Below, one piece after another: positions 1 to 7,266 of a stretch of DNA of 12,574 nt; position 1 is the stretch's first letter; the number at the start of each line of letters is the position of its first letter. The stretch is from Clostridia bacterium (GTDB lineage: Bacteria > Bacillota > Clostridia > TANB77 > CAG-508): the NCBI GenBank assembly GCA_900772235.1, contig CAAGQX010000135.1, forward strand, positions 1 to 12,574. Direction: 5' to 3'. Under the pieces are notes generated by a model, which was not told where the DNA came from, did not search any database, and saw only the letters and a program-made list of their open reading frames with translations. Made by a program: the position numbers and the translations under genes.

Positions 1-1
1 G

Positions 2-85
2 GATTACCCTACATACCTCCCGGATTTTCTTGAAAAAAATAATATATATAACTCCGACGAGATTGGGCGGATTGCTGTGGTAAAT
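2..85 (+). other. Possible 3' end of a coding region or repeated element at the window edge
   Basis: An open frame enters from the left edge and stops with TAA at 83-85. It would encode a 27-residue tail beginning DYPTYLPDFLEKN and ending DEIGRIAVVN. The opposite strand is also open in part, so coding is uncertain. The stretch is richer in GC and uses codons (CTC, CCG, GGG, CGG) that the neighbouring genes avoid, so it may be a transferred gene end or part of a dispersed intergenic repeat. No terminator follows. I do not recognise the protein. Confidence 0.2.
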
Positions 86-103
86 TAATAATCATTATTT
101 GCT

Positions 104-119
104 GGCGATTAAAATCGCC
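104..119. repeat. Short GC-rich palindrome, REP-like
   Basis: GGCGATT and AATCGCC form a 7-bp perfect inverted repeat separated by AA, followed directly by CCCTAC. A GC-rich hairpin in such AT-rich surroundings, with a GTAGGGGCGATT-type flank on the minus strand, resembles dispersed intergenic palindromes of Firmicutes. It has no T tract, so it is a poor terminator. Only one copy lies in the window, so repetition is inferred. Confidence 0.35.
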
Positions 120-141
120 CCTACAACAAATTACAATTTTT

Positions 142-170
142 TTGACATTATTTTTATTTTATGCTATATT
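142..170 (+). promoter_or_regulatory. Sigma-A promoter of the 58-aa protein gene
   Basis: TTGACA at 142-147 and TATATT at 165-170 are separated by exactly 17 bp. The start of transcription would fall near 177. This places the upstream in-frame ATG at 161 inside the promoter and supports the later start at 218. Confidence 0.75.
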
Positions 171-217
171 TAACATATATATTTTACATTGGCTTTATTG
201 CCAGGATGGAGGTTATT

Positions 218-394
218 ATGAACCAAGATGAAGAAGAAAGAAATGAAATTGAAGTTGTAACTGGAGATGATAGTGAACTTGAAATATCTACAGTCTATGA
301 TCATCTTAATTTAGATAAAGTAAGAGAAAATCCTGAAAAGAAAAACATTATTATTCCAGAAGTAAAAAAAGATAAAAAAGAAGATAATGAATAA
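218..394 (+). CDS. Small acidic hypothetical protein (58 aa)
   Basis: The protein begins MNQDEEERNE and ends EVKKDKKEDNE. It is highly charged, acidic in its first half and lysine-rich at the end, with no membrane segment or signal peptide and no cysteine. I do not recognise a family. The ATG at 218 is preceded by AGGATGGAGG at 203-212. An in-frame ATG at 161 overlaps the promoter and lacks a ribosome binding site, so it was not used. The gene stands alone between its own consensus promoter and an intrinsic terminator five bases after the stop, which is good evidence that it is a real transcription unit. A disordered soluble protein is the only structural guess the composition allows. Confidence 0.7.
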   Translation: MNQDEEERNEIEVVTGDDSELEISTVYDHLNLDKVRENPEKKNIIIPEVKKDKKEDNE

Positions 395-398
395 GTAT

Positions 399-430
399 AA
401 AAAAACGAACTTTTAAAAGTTCGTTTTTTT
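399..430. terminator. Bidirectional intrinsic terminator
   Basis: AACGAAC-TTTTAAAA-GTTCGTT is a perfect palindrome flanked by A7 and T7, so it gives a hairpin with a U tract on both strands. It ends the 58-aa gene (+) and the convergent tRNA-Met (-). The tRNA's CCA abuts it. Confidence 0.9.
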
Positions 431-506
431 GGTAGCGACGATGTGATTCGAACACATGACACTTCGGGTATGAACCGAATGCTCTAGCCAACTGAGCTAC
501 GTCGCC
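430..506 (-). tRNA. tRNA-Met(CAT), elongator
   Basis: On the minus strand a 77-nt cloverleaf can be folded. The acceptor stem is GGCGACG with CGTCGCT, giving a G1-U72 wobble. The D arm contains AGCTCAGTTGGCTAGAGC. The anticodon stem is TTCGG/CCGAA around loop TTCATAC (anticodon CAT). The T arm carries GTTCGAATC, the discriminator is A, and CCA is encoded. The G-U end pair and overall sequence match the Bacillus-type elongator tRNA-Met. The three G-C pairs of an initiator anticodon stem are absent. The tRNA-Ile2 that also has a CAT anticodon usually has a different acceptor stem, so elongator Met is preferred. Confidence 0.93.
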
Positions 507-522
507 ATATGAAAGCCTATTT

Positions 523-551
523 ATTATAATAAGTTTATTTCAATTTGTCAA
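523..551 (-). promoter_or_regulatory. Consensus promoter of tRNA-Met
   Basis: On the minus strand TTGACA (551-546) and TATAAT (528-523) are 17 bp apart, matching the sigma-A consensus at every position. The predicted start lies about 10 nt before the tRNA 5' end. Confidence 0.9.
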
Positions 552-615
552 GAATTAAGAAGAAATTTTATAAAATATTTTTATGCAATCTGTGCATTAT
601 TCATATTCTATAAAA

Positions 616-837
616 TTATCTTCCTTCTCCACCTTTTGTATTTTGTTCTTTTTTTGCAATTTTTGCGTCTTCTGCAGCTTTTCCTTCGTTTACTTTTGCT
701 TTTGGTACGAGTCCTGCATTTTTTGCACCTATTTCAGCTGCCTTCTTGCCAGCTTTTTCAGCTTCTTCTATTTCTTTATTATTAGTAGGTTCTTCTCTAA
801 GAAATGCATCTAATACTGTTTTAAAAGGATTTTTCAT
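616..837 (-). CDS. Small lysine/alanine/glutamate-rich hypothetical protein (73 aa)
   Basis: The protein begins MKNPFKTVLDAFLREEPTNN, continues with an Ala/Lys/Glu-rich stretch likely to be helical, and ends in a glycine-rich tail (NTKGGEGR). There is no membrane span, signal peptide or cysteine. I do not recognise a family. The ATG at 837 is preceded on the minus strand by GAAAGGAGAT at ordinary spacing, and a TTGACT-N17-TAAAAT promoter lies just upstream. It is therefore very likely an expressed small gene and not a chance frame. It lies downstream of dxs on the same strand but probably has its own transcript. No convincing terminator follows; only weak AT-only hairpins lie between its stop and the tRNA promoter. 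Confidence 0.75.
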   Translation of the reverse strand: MKNPFKTVLDAFLREEPTNNKEIEEAEKAGKKAAEIGAKNAGLVPKAKVNEGKAAEDAKIAKKEQNTKGGEGR

Positions 838-875
838 ATTTCTATCTCCTTTCTTTTGTTTAAAAATCTATTTCT

Positions 876-904
876 ATTTTACCATTTTTTACCTTTAAAG
901 TCAA
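876..904 (-). promoter_or_regulatory. Sigma-A promoter of the 73-aa protein gene
   Basis: On the minus strand TTGACT (904-899) and TAAAAT (881-876) are 17 bp apart, about 40 bp upstream of the start codon. It lies between dxs and the small gene, so the latter can be transcribed independently. Confidence 0.75.
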
Positions 905-955
905 ATCTACTTTTTTTGATTACCTCATTATAGGAATTTAGGTTGCTAAGCAAGT

Positions 956-2836
956 TTAATCACAGTAACATTCTAATTTTTCTTCAATAGTTTGTGCAAT
1001 ACTTTTAGCATCTGTTCTCATTTTTTCTTCTAGTTCAGCTGTGCTTCCGTGTGTTATAAATGTGTCGTCATAGCCAACAGGAATTATTTTTATATTTTCT
1101 AAGTTGCTTTTATTTACCGCTTCAAGAACAGCAGTATATAATCCACCATTTAATATTCCATCTTCCATTGTTACTGCTTTTCCGGTCTTTTCTATAGAAT
1201 TTAATATACAATCTTTATCTATTGGTTTTAAAAATCTAACATTTACTATTTCTGCATCTATTCCTTTTTCTTCTAAAATGTTAGATACTTCTATTGCTCT
1301 ATCTACCATTTTTCCTATTGCAATTAAACTTATATCTTTTCCTTCCTTTAATACTTCTGCTTTTCCTAATTCTATATCTTGTTTTTCTTTTTCTATTTTA
1401 TTTAATCCTTCTCCACCCCTTGGATATCTAATTAAAACTGGTCCATTATAGTTTACAGCAAATTCTAGCATATCTTCCAGTTCCTCAAAATCTTTTGGTG
1501 CAAGTATGTTTAAGTTTGGAATAGCCGATGCAAAAGACATATCAAATATTCCGTGGTGTGTTTCTCCATCGTTTCCAACTATTCCAGCTCTATCTATGCA
1601 TATAGTAACAGGGATATTTTGAAGTGCAATATCGTGTACTAGTTGGTCGTATCCTCTTTGTAAAAATGAAGAATATAATGGTAAAACTGGTTTTAACCCT
1701 GCTTTTGCCATACCAGCTATTAATCCTACTGCGTGTTGTTCTGCTATTCCTACATCAAAAAATCTTTCTGGGAATTTATTTGCAAATTCTTTTAATCCTG
1801 TTCCATCTTTCATTGCTGCTGTTACTGCAACTATTTTTTCATCTTTTTCTGCTAAGCTAACTAATTTTTCTCCAAATACTTTTGAATAATCCTTTTGAGA
1901 TTTTCCTAGTTTTTCACCCGTTTCTATATTAAATGGAGATATTCCGTGAAATTTATCTGGATTTTCTTCTGCAAATTTATAGCCTTTACCTTTTTTGGTG
2001 ATTATATGTACAAGTACTGGTCCTTTTACATCTTTGGCAATTTTTAGTATGCTTTCTAATTTTTCAATATTGTGCCCATCTACTGGTCCTAAATATGTAA
2101 AACCAATATCTTCAAAAAACATATTAGGAATAAATACCTGTTTTATAGTTTTTTTAGCTCTTCTAACTAAGTCTACAATTTTCTCGCCAACTCTCGGTAT
2201 TTTTAAAGTAAGCCTTTTTATTCTTGTGTTGGCTCTTGTATATAGTTTTCTTGTTCTAAGTTTGCTTAAGAAAGTAGGTATTCCTCCAACATTTTTAGAT
2301 ATGCTCATTTCATTGTCGTTTAATATTACAATTACATTTGTTCTGCTTGCACCTGCATCATTTAATGCTTCTAATGCCATTCCTCCTGTAAGAGATCCAT
2401 CTCCTATTACAGCTATAACTTTATAATCTTCTTTTAATAAATCTCTTGCTCTGGCCATTCCTGTTGCAACAGAAATAGATGTGCTACTATGTCCAGTGTT
2501 AAATGCATCATATTCAGATTCACACGTTTTTGGGAATCCTGCTAGTCCATTTAATTTTCTTAATGTATTCATTTGTTTTTTTCTGCCTGTAAGCATTTTA
2601 TGAACATAGCTTTGATGTCCTACATCCCAAACAATTTTATCCATTGGAGCATTAAAAACGGTGTGTATTGCAATTGTAAGCTCCACCACACCTAAATTAG
2701 AGGCCAAATGGCCTCCATTTTTTGATACTATATTTAATAATTCTTTTCTTATTTCTTCTGCAAGTTCTTTTTGTTCTTCTATATTCAATTGTTTTAAATC
2801 TTTTGGTTCATTTATTTTTTCCAATATTTTATCCAA
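956..2836 (-). CDS. dxs: 1-deoxy-D-xylulose-5-phosphate synthase
   Basis: This cytosolic thiamine-diphosphate enzyme condenses pyruvate and glyceraldehyde 3-phosphate to DXP, the entry step of the MEP isoprenoid pathway. The 626-aa length is typical. Visible motifs are GGHLASNLGVVELT (41-54, with the catalytic-type His43), DVGHQSYVHKMLTGR (71-85), the ThDP/Mg motif GDGSLTGG (145-152) with Asn173 and Asn175, PVDGHN (251-256), the ThDP-activating Glu366 in GIAEQHAVG, and the substrate-pocket GETHHG (424-429) and YPRGGEG. The start is TTG at 2836, six bases after GAGGG. No ATG start fits the conserved N-terminus. It lies 34 bp after the reconstructed end of spoIIE, so co-transcription is likely; a weak promoter within the end of spoIIE cannot be excluded. 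No clear terminator follows. The frame is intact and contains no CGG codon. Confidence 0.97.
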   Translation of the reverse strand: MDKILEKINEPKDLKQLNIEEQKELAEEIRKELLNIVSKNGGHLASNLGVVELTIAIHTVFNAPMDKIVWDVGHQSYVHKMLTGRKKQMNTLRKLNGLAGFPKTCESEYDAFNTGHSSTSISVATGMARARDLLKEDYKVIAVIGDGSLTGGMALEALNDAGASRTNVIVILNDNEMSISKNVGGIPTFLSKLRTRKLYTRANTRIKRLTLKIPRVGEKIVDLVRRAKKTIKQVFIPNMFFEDIGFTYLGPVDGHNIEKLESILKIAKDVKGPVLVHIITKKGKGYKFAEENPDKFHGISPFNIETGEKLGKSQKDYSKVFGEKLVSLAEKDEKIVAVTAAMKDGTGLKEFANKFPERFFDVGIAEQHAVGLIAGMAKAGLKPVLPLYSSFLQRGYDQLVHDIALQNIPVTICIDRAGIVGNDGETHHGIFDMSFASAIPNLNILAPKDFEELEDMLEFAVNYNGPVLIRYPRGGEGLNKIEKEKQDIELGKAEVLKEGKDISLIAIGKMVDRAIEVSNILEEKGIDAEIVNVRFLKPIDKDCILNSIEKTGKAVTMEDGILNGGLYTAVLEAVNKSNLENIKIIPVGYDDTFITHGSTAELEEKMRTDAKSIAQTIEEKLECYCD

Positions 2837-2870
2837 TGTAATCCCTCTTTTTTAGAATTATTAAATTCTT

Positions 2871-5044
2871 TTATATTTTATTTAGTTTTGCTACAATAAC
2901 AGTCATATCATCTTTGGCTACTCCCAATCCATTATCTACAGCTTCTCCGTATTATTATACTAGCTATTTTTTCTACATCATCGCTTTCAATGTTTTCTAT
3001 TAAATTTTTAAGCCAAATTTCTTTGTTTTCATATTCAGTGTTAGATTCTAATATTCCGTCTGAGCACATAATAATAATATCGTTTTCTTTTAAATCTTTG
3101 TCATATACAACTAAATCTATTTTATCTAACATTCCTGCTGGAAATGTTACAGATTTTACTGTTTCTACTTTATTTTTAGACTTAATAAAAGTTGGACAAG
3201 CTCCATTTTTTACAAATTCTATATTTCCACTATTCAAATCTACTATTGAAATATCTATTGTTGCATATGTTTCTTCATTTGAGTTTAAATTAATAGCAGA
3301 ATTTATAAGACCTATTGAAACTTCTTTATCAAACCCATTTGTAAGTAACCTTTTTAACATATTAATCACAGTTTGACTACTTTTATTGGCAGATGCTCCA
3401 GAGCCCATTCCGTCACTTATTGCAAGCATATATTTTCCATCTTCTAGCTTTATTATTGTATTACTATCTCCAGATATTTCACTCTTATTTTTTGTTCTTG
3501 TAACTACGGCTTTAGTTAAAGTATATTTTTCTTCTTTTTTTGTTTCTTCTTTTGGTTCTTCTGTAATATCTTCTGCAAGTGCAGATATTACTTTTGAAAC
3601 ACCTCCGAAGTTGTGTTGCAAGTACTCTTTTATTACTTGCCTCTTTTGCCTTCCATAAAATATTAAGTTTGTGAATTCTATAAGTAGCATTTATGGTTTT
3701 TACAACTTCATTAATGTCATTTGCAATATCTTCCGCTTCTAAATCTATTTTTACTCCACTATTTTCTTCTAATATTTTAGTTAAAGTTTCTTTAGTTACT
3801 TCATTATTTTTTATTAATTCGTCGTAAATATCATATGGTATTTTTTCATTTTCAGTTATATCATCATAAAATAAATTTTCTTCTAAATCTTCTAAATTAT
3901 TAAATAAATCATCTACAAATAATTCTTTATTTTCTTCGTCTATATCTAATGCATCTTTAGCAGATTCATCATAGCTTCTAGCCATATCTGCAATAGTTTC
4001 AGAAACATCATTTAATTTTTGTGCTGTTTCTCCTTCCAAAACTCCAGATGTTACTGGGAAGCATTTAACTTGTGGTATTATATCTGTTATATCTATTTTT
4101 GTATTATTTGGTATAACTAATAATCCTAATGCAGCAACTAAAATTTCCCTAATTGTAATTATAGGAACAGTATTTCCATTTGCTACATATGTTAAAATTG
4201 CATTTCCTATGCAAAAGCCTACAATTACTCCAACTTTTCCAAGTTTGTTTAGTAAGCCTGCTATCATTCCAGAAATTGCATATGCTGCAACAAGTATTGG
4301 CGAACTAGCTGTTATTATTCCTAAAGTCATTCCTATTGTAATACCAGATGTAGCTCCAATTAGTAAACCGTGTTTCCATCCTAAAAACATTACTAACATT
4401 ACACTTAATATATTAGTTATAGATAATCCCCAAACCTTTAGTCCATTTAAAGAAACAAATGCAATTGATATAAGTAAACTTGCTCCCATTACTTCTTCTA
4501 TTGAAAAGGCTTGTTTTTCTCCATATTCACTTATAACAATAATTGAATTTACAAAAATTTTGTAAAATATGTATGTAATTAGTCCTATTGCAATGCTTGT
4601 TACTAAATCGTATATTAAAAATCCTGAAAAAAGCATTTTACCTGCTTGTACTACAAAGCTAGCAATAAAAACAAATAAACCTAACTTTTGTTTTTCGTTT
4701 CTTTCATCTTCTTCAAAATTAGGTCTTACTATTAATACTAGTCCAAAAAATAGTATTGAAGATAATATATATATTCCTGTAGTTCCAAAGCCAAATTTAA
4801 TTAAAGTAGCTATTAAAGTTAATACATAAACTATTCCTACAGGCTTTCTATTACTGCAACACGCTGCAAATATAGCTAGTCCAAATGGTGCAAATTCGCC
4901 ATTAAAGCTCACCATAGACACCATAAAGCTAATTATATATAAAAATAAATTTTGCTCTTGAAATAAATTTTTTATATTAATTTTAGGTTTTTTTTCTTCT
5001 TGCTTATATTCTTCTTCATTACTATTATTTAAATTTTGAAACAT
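2871..5044 (-). CDS. spoIIE: Stage II sporulation protein E, SpoIIE phosphatase, read through two +1 shifts
   Basis: SpoIIE is the PP2C-type phosphatase that dephosphorylates SpoIIAA and so activates sigma-F in the forespore; it also sits at the polar septum. Three pieces in successive frames join into one 723-aa protein: 5044-3608 (479 codons), 3606-2950 (219) and 2948-2871 (25 plus TAA). The first piece has an N-terminal multi-span membrane region (about 32-325, with GEFAPFGLAIFAA) and part of the central domain ending LATQL. The second resumes GGVSKVISALAEDI and carries the PP2C motifs ISGDS (Asp526), SDGMGSG (Asp544) and MCSDG (Asp662). The third holds KDDMTVIVAK (Asp711-Asp712). Each junction is a CGG codon followed by A. 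Without the shifts the protein would end 31 or 4 codons after the respective CGG triplet's start. There is no other stop or lesion. ATG 5044 follows AAAGGGTGG. B. subtilis SpoIIE is somewhat longer. Decay or sequence error are the alternatives. Confidence 0.85.
2947..2949 (-). other. Second CGG +1 shift site in spoIIE
   Basis: In the incoming frame the codons are ATA ATA CGG AGA AGC TGT AGA TAA, ending in a spurious RRSCR. Skipping the C at 2949 gives GGA GAA GCT, which continues GEAVDNGLGV and then KDDMTVIVAKLNKI before a TAA at 2871. The new frame supplies the family's C-terminal metal-binding Asp pair. The site shares the string C-GGA-G with the upstream site but has a different preceding codon (ATA rather than CTT). 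Whether the base is skipped, read as part of a four-base codon, or is a sequence error cannot be decided here. Confidence 0.75.
3605..3607 (-). other. First CGG +1 shift site in spoIIE
   Basis: In the incoming frame the codons are CAA CTT CGG AGG TGT, leading to a basic non-homologous tail that stops at 3512. Skipping the C at 3607 gives GGA GGT GTT TCA AAA, that is GGVSK, matching the family pattern QLxGVSKVI with one residue at the variable position. The downstream frame has no start codon with a ribosome binding site before this point, so re-initiation is unlikely. The Shine-Dalgarno-like GGAGGTG lies at the junction itself, not upstream as in prfB. Confidence 0.75.
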
Positions 5045-5122
5045 CCTCTACCACCCTTTTAACTTTTTTAATTCGTATATGTTTCATTCTACACTAGCAG
5101 TCCTACATTTTTTGTCGTTTCT

Positions 5123-5131
5123 AGTATACCA
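5123..5131 (-). promoter_or_regulatory. Extended -10 promoter upstream of spoIIE
   Basis: The 153-bp gap between gdpP and spoIIE contains, on the minus strand, TGG-TATACT, an extended -10 element about 80 bp before the start codon. No good -35 lies at 17 bp. The B. subtilis spoIIE promoter is Spo0A-activated sigma-A with unusual spacing, so a weak -35 would be expected. Partial 0A-box-like strings (TTTGTCGTT at 5112-5120, TGTAGAT near 5146-5152) are present but too degenerate to call. Confidence 0.45.
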
Positions 5132-5197
5132 CTTAAAAAAGTCATCTACATTTTGTGATAATTTTATTTTATTTTTTTTCTTTTAGTACCTTTTAAT

Positions 5198-7204
5198 TTA
5201 AACTTCTGTAAAATATTCATTTATTCTTATTATTAATTCTGTTTTAGCTTCTTCTATTGTCATATTTTCTAACTGAGCACCTGCAAGAGTTATATGGCCT
5301 CCGCCACCTAATTTTTCTAATATTACCTGTACATTTATATCTCCAATAGAGCGTCCACTTATGCAAATTTTATCTCCCATATCTCCTATTACAAAAGATG
5401 CTGTTATGTTGCTTATTGTAAGCAATTCGTCTGCCGCTTTTGCACATATTAGATTTGCATTTTTATCTTTTTCTTCATAAACTGAAATTCCTATTGAATC
5501 GTTTACTACTTCTGCATTTTTTACTATGTCTGCTATAACTGTATAACTATCTAAGTCGCTTTGGAACCATTTTTTTACTCTAATTATATCAATACCATAT
5601 TTCCTTAAATATGCTGCTGCTTCAAAAGTTCTAACTCCTGTTTTAAATGTAAAGTTTTTAGTGTCCATCATAATTCCTGCATATAAACTTTCTGCTTCTA
5701 TTTGTGTTAAAGTTATATTTTTATCAGAATATTCTATAATTTCAGTTACAAGTTCTGCTGCCGATGAAGCATACACTTCGTGGAAAGTTAATAACGCATT
5801 ATCTATAAAGTCTTCGCCTCTTCTATGGTGATCTATAATAACCTTTTTATCTGTTTTATCAACTAATTCAGGCACTTCAACATATCCTCTTTTATGCGTA
5901 TCTACTATTACTAAAAGAGTATTTTCGTTAATTTTTGCTAATGCTTCTGCTTTATCTAAAATTATATTTTTATATTCTTCGTGTTCTTTTAAACTTTTAA
6001 CAAAATTCTCTATTGCTAAGCTATTTGTGTTATTTACTATGAAGGCTTCTTTCCCTAAATCTTTTGCGAATCTATATATTCCTAGGCTTGAACCTAATGA
6101 GTCTATATCTGCATTCAGGTGTCCCATTACCATTACATTTTCTGCATTTAAAATTATTTCTTCTAAGGCGTGAGATACAACTCTGGCTTTTACTTTAGTT
6201 CTTTTTTCTAATTCTAAAGTTTTACCTCCAAAGAAGCTATATTTTCCATTTTTTCTAACAACAGCTTGGTCGCCACCTCTTCCCAATGCAATTTTCATTG
6301 CATCTTGAGCTGATTCGTACTTTTCATAGTTTGTATTGCCTTCGTCTGAAATTGCAATACTTAATGTAATTGATAATTTTTCTTCTGTTTCTACTTCTTT
6401 TATTTCGTCTAATATACTAAATTTGCTGTTTTCCATTTCCTCTAAGTTATGTTTTTCAATAACAGCAATAAAAGTATCTCTATCTTTTTTTATTATTAGA
6501 CCTCCACTATTTCCTATCCAATCGTACAATTTTCTTTCTACTTCTGCTATAACTGATGCTTTTTTATCTTCGGAAATTCTTTGCATTATCTCTTCGTAAT
6601 TATCTATCATAATTATAGATATACAATTTCTTGATTTGTTGTATTTTTCTATAATTTCCTTTTTATCTGTAATATCTATAAAATACAATATTGCAATATA
6701 TTCTGATGTATTTTTTTTCTTGTCTTTCTTCTTAGATTTCACATAATTTCCTATTATATGGTATGTTTTATCTTCTATTTCTACTTGTCTATCTAATGAT
6801 AAAATATGGTTATTTTCTATTTCCATTTTTATTTCTTTTGCAAAATCATCAAGATATGAATTTATACCAACATTAGCAAATTCCTTACTAAATTTTGGAC
6901 TTTTCCAAATAGTATTTCCATTAGTTTCAAGCACAATAAGAGGAAAAGGTGAATTGATTAATGTATTTTTAGCTGCTGAATCTACATTTAAAGTTAATTC
7001 GTCTAAATAGCTAGAAACCTCGCCTTTTCTTTTTTGTCCTACCCATATTGTATATACCAATATTGCTACATATATAATAATTGAAGGAATTATATACTTT
7101 ACATTGTTTACACACAAAATTATAAATAGTATTGCTATAATTACTAAATATATTTTTGTTTTTGATTCTAATTTGTCTAAAATTTTTAGATTATTATTTG
7201 TCAT
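5198..7204 (-). CDS. gdpP: Cyclic-di-AMP phosphodiesterase GdpP (YybT family)
   Basis: GdpP is a membrane-anchored phosphodiesterase that hydrolyses c-di-AMP, a messenger controlling potassium, osmotic balance and cell-wall stress. The 668-aa length is close to that of B. subtilis GdpP. Two membrane helices (about 17-34 and 38-55) lead to a PAS-like segment (about 75-180), a degenerate GGDEF domain (about 190-325) and a DHH/DHHA1 domain. Metal-binding motifs are complete: MGHLNADIDSLG (360-371), VDTHKRG (Asp435), IIDHHRRGED (Asp458-His459-His460) and MMDTKNF (Asp514). The substrate motif GGGGH is at 633-637. ATG 7204 is preceded by GAAAGGAAAT. A TTGACA-N17-TAAAAT promoter overlaps the end of rsmA, so it can be transcribed separately. 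The usual Firmicute neighbours rplI and dnaC are absent. No terminator is evident before spoIIE. Confidence 0.96.
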   Translation of the reverse strand: MTNNNLKILDKLESKTKIYLVIIAILFIILCVNNVKYIIPSIIIYVAILVYTIWVGQKRKGEVSSYLDELTLNVDSAAKNTLINSPFPLIVLETNGNTIWKSPKFSKEFANVGINSYLDDFAKEIKMEIENNHILSLDRQVEIEDKTYHIIGNYVKSKKKDKKKNTSEYIAILYFIDITDKKEIIEKYNKSRNCISIIMIDNYEEIMQRISEDKKASVIAEVERKLYDWIGNSGGLIIKKDRDTFIAVIEKHNLEEMENSKFSILDEIKEVETEEKLSITLSIAISDEGNTNYEKYESAQDAMKIALGRGGDQAVVRKNGKYSFFGGKTLELEKRTKVKARVVSHALEEIILNAENVMVMGHLNADIDSLGSSLGIYRFAKDLGKEAFIVNNTNSLAIENFVKSLKEHEEYKNIILDKAEALAKINENTLLVIVDTHKRGYVEVPELVDKTDKKVIIDHHRRGEDFIDNALLTFHEVYASSAAELVTEIIEYSDKNITLTQIEAESLYAGIMMDTKNFTFKTGVRTFEAAAYLRKYGIDIIRVKKWFQSDLDSYTVIADIVKNAEVVNDSIGISVYEEKDKNANLICAKAADELLTISNITASFVIGDMGDKICISGRSIGDINVQVILEKLGGGGHITLAGAQLENMTIEEAKTELIIRINEYFTEV

Positions 7205-7237
7205 AAATTATTTCCTTTCTTTAATAAACCATTATAT

Positions 7238-7266
7238 ATTTTACCGCAAAATGGCTGTATTGTCAA
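7238..7266 (-). promoter_or_regulatory. Sigma-A promoter of gdpP overlapping the rsmA stop
   Basis: On the minus strand TTGACA (7266-7261) and TAAAAT (7243-7238) are 17 bp apart. The -35 box includes part of the last codons and the stop of rsmA. It would start a transcript about 27 bp before gdpP. Confidence 0.75.

Noticed and set aside
565..600. Hairpins after the 73-aa gene as a terminator
   Set aside because: AT-only or short stems without a U tract on the minus strand.
1995..2426. Plus-strand open frame of 143 aa inside dxs, and similar long antisense frames
   Set aside because: They are mirror frames of conserved genes, rich in Ser/Leu/Ile/Phe as expected for antisense of AT-rich code, with no ribosome binding sites.
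2846..2870. AGAATT/AATTCT hairpin between spoIIE and dxs as a terminator
   Set aside because: On the transcribed minus strand it is followed by A residues rather than U, so it should not stop transcription.
2932..3690. Separate 252-aa gene encoding a PP2C domain protein
   Set aside because: Its first 28 residues are not PP2C-like, no ribosome binding site precedes its start, and the homologous part begins exactly where the upstream SpoIIE frame stops matching. It is the middle piece of spoIIE.
2871..5044. spoIIE as a decayed pseudogene
   Set aside because: The only two lesions are identical in kind (CGG followed by A, +1). No stop codons, deletions or missing motifs are seen elsewhere in 723 codons. 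Decay is not excluded but is the poorer reading.
5111..5152. Spo0A boxes upstream of spoIIE
   Set aside because: The best strings match the 0A box only partly, which is expected by chance in AT-rich DNA. They are mentioned in the promoter entry but not called.
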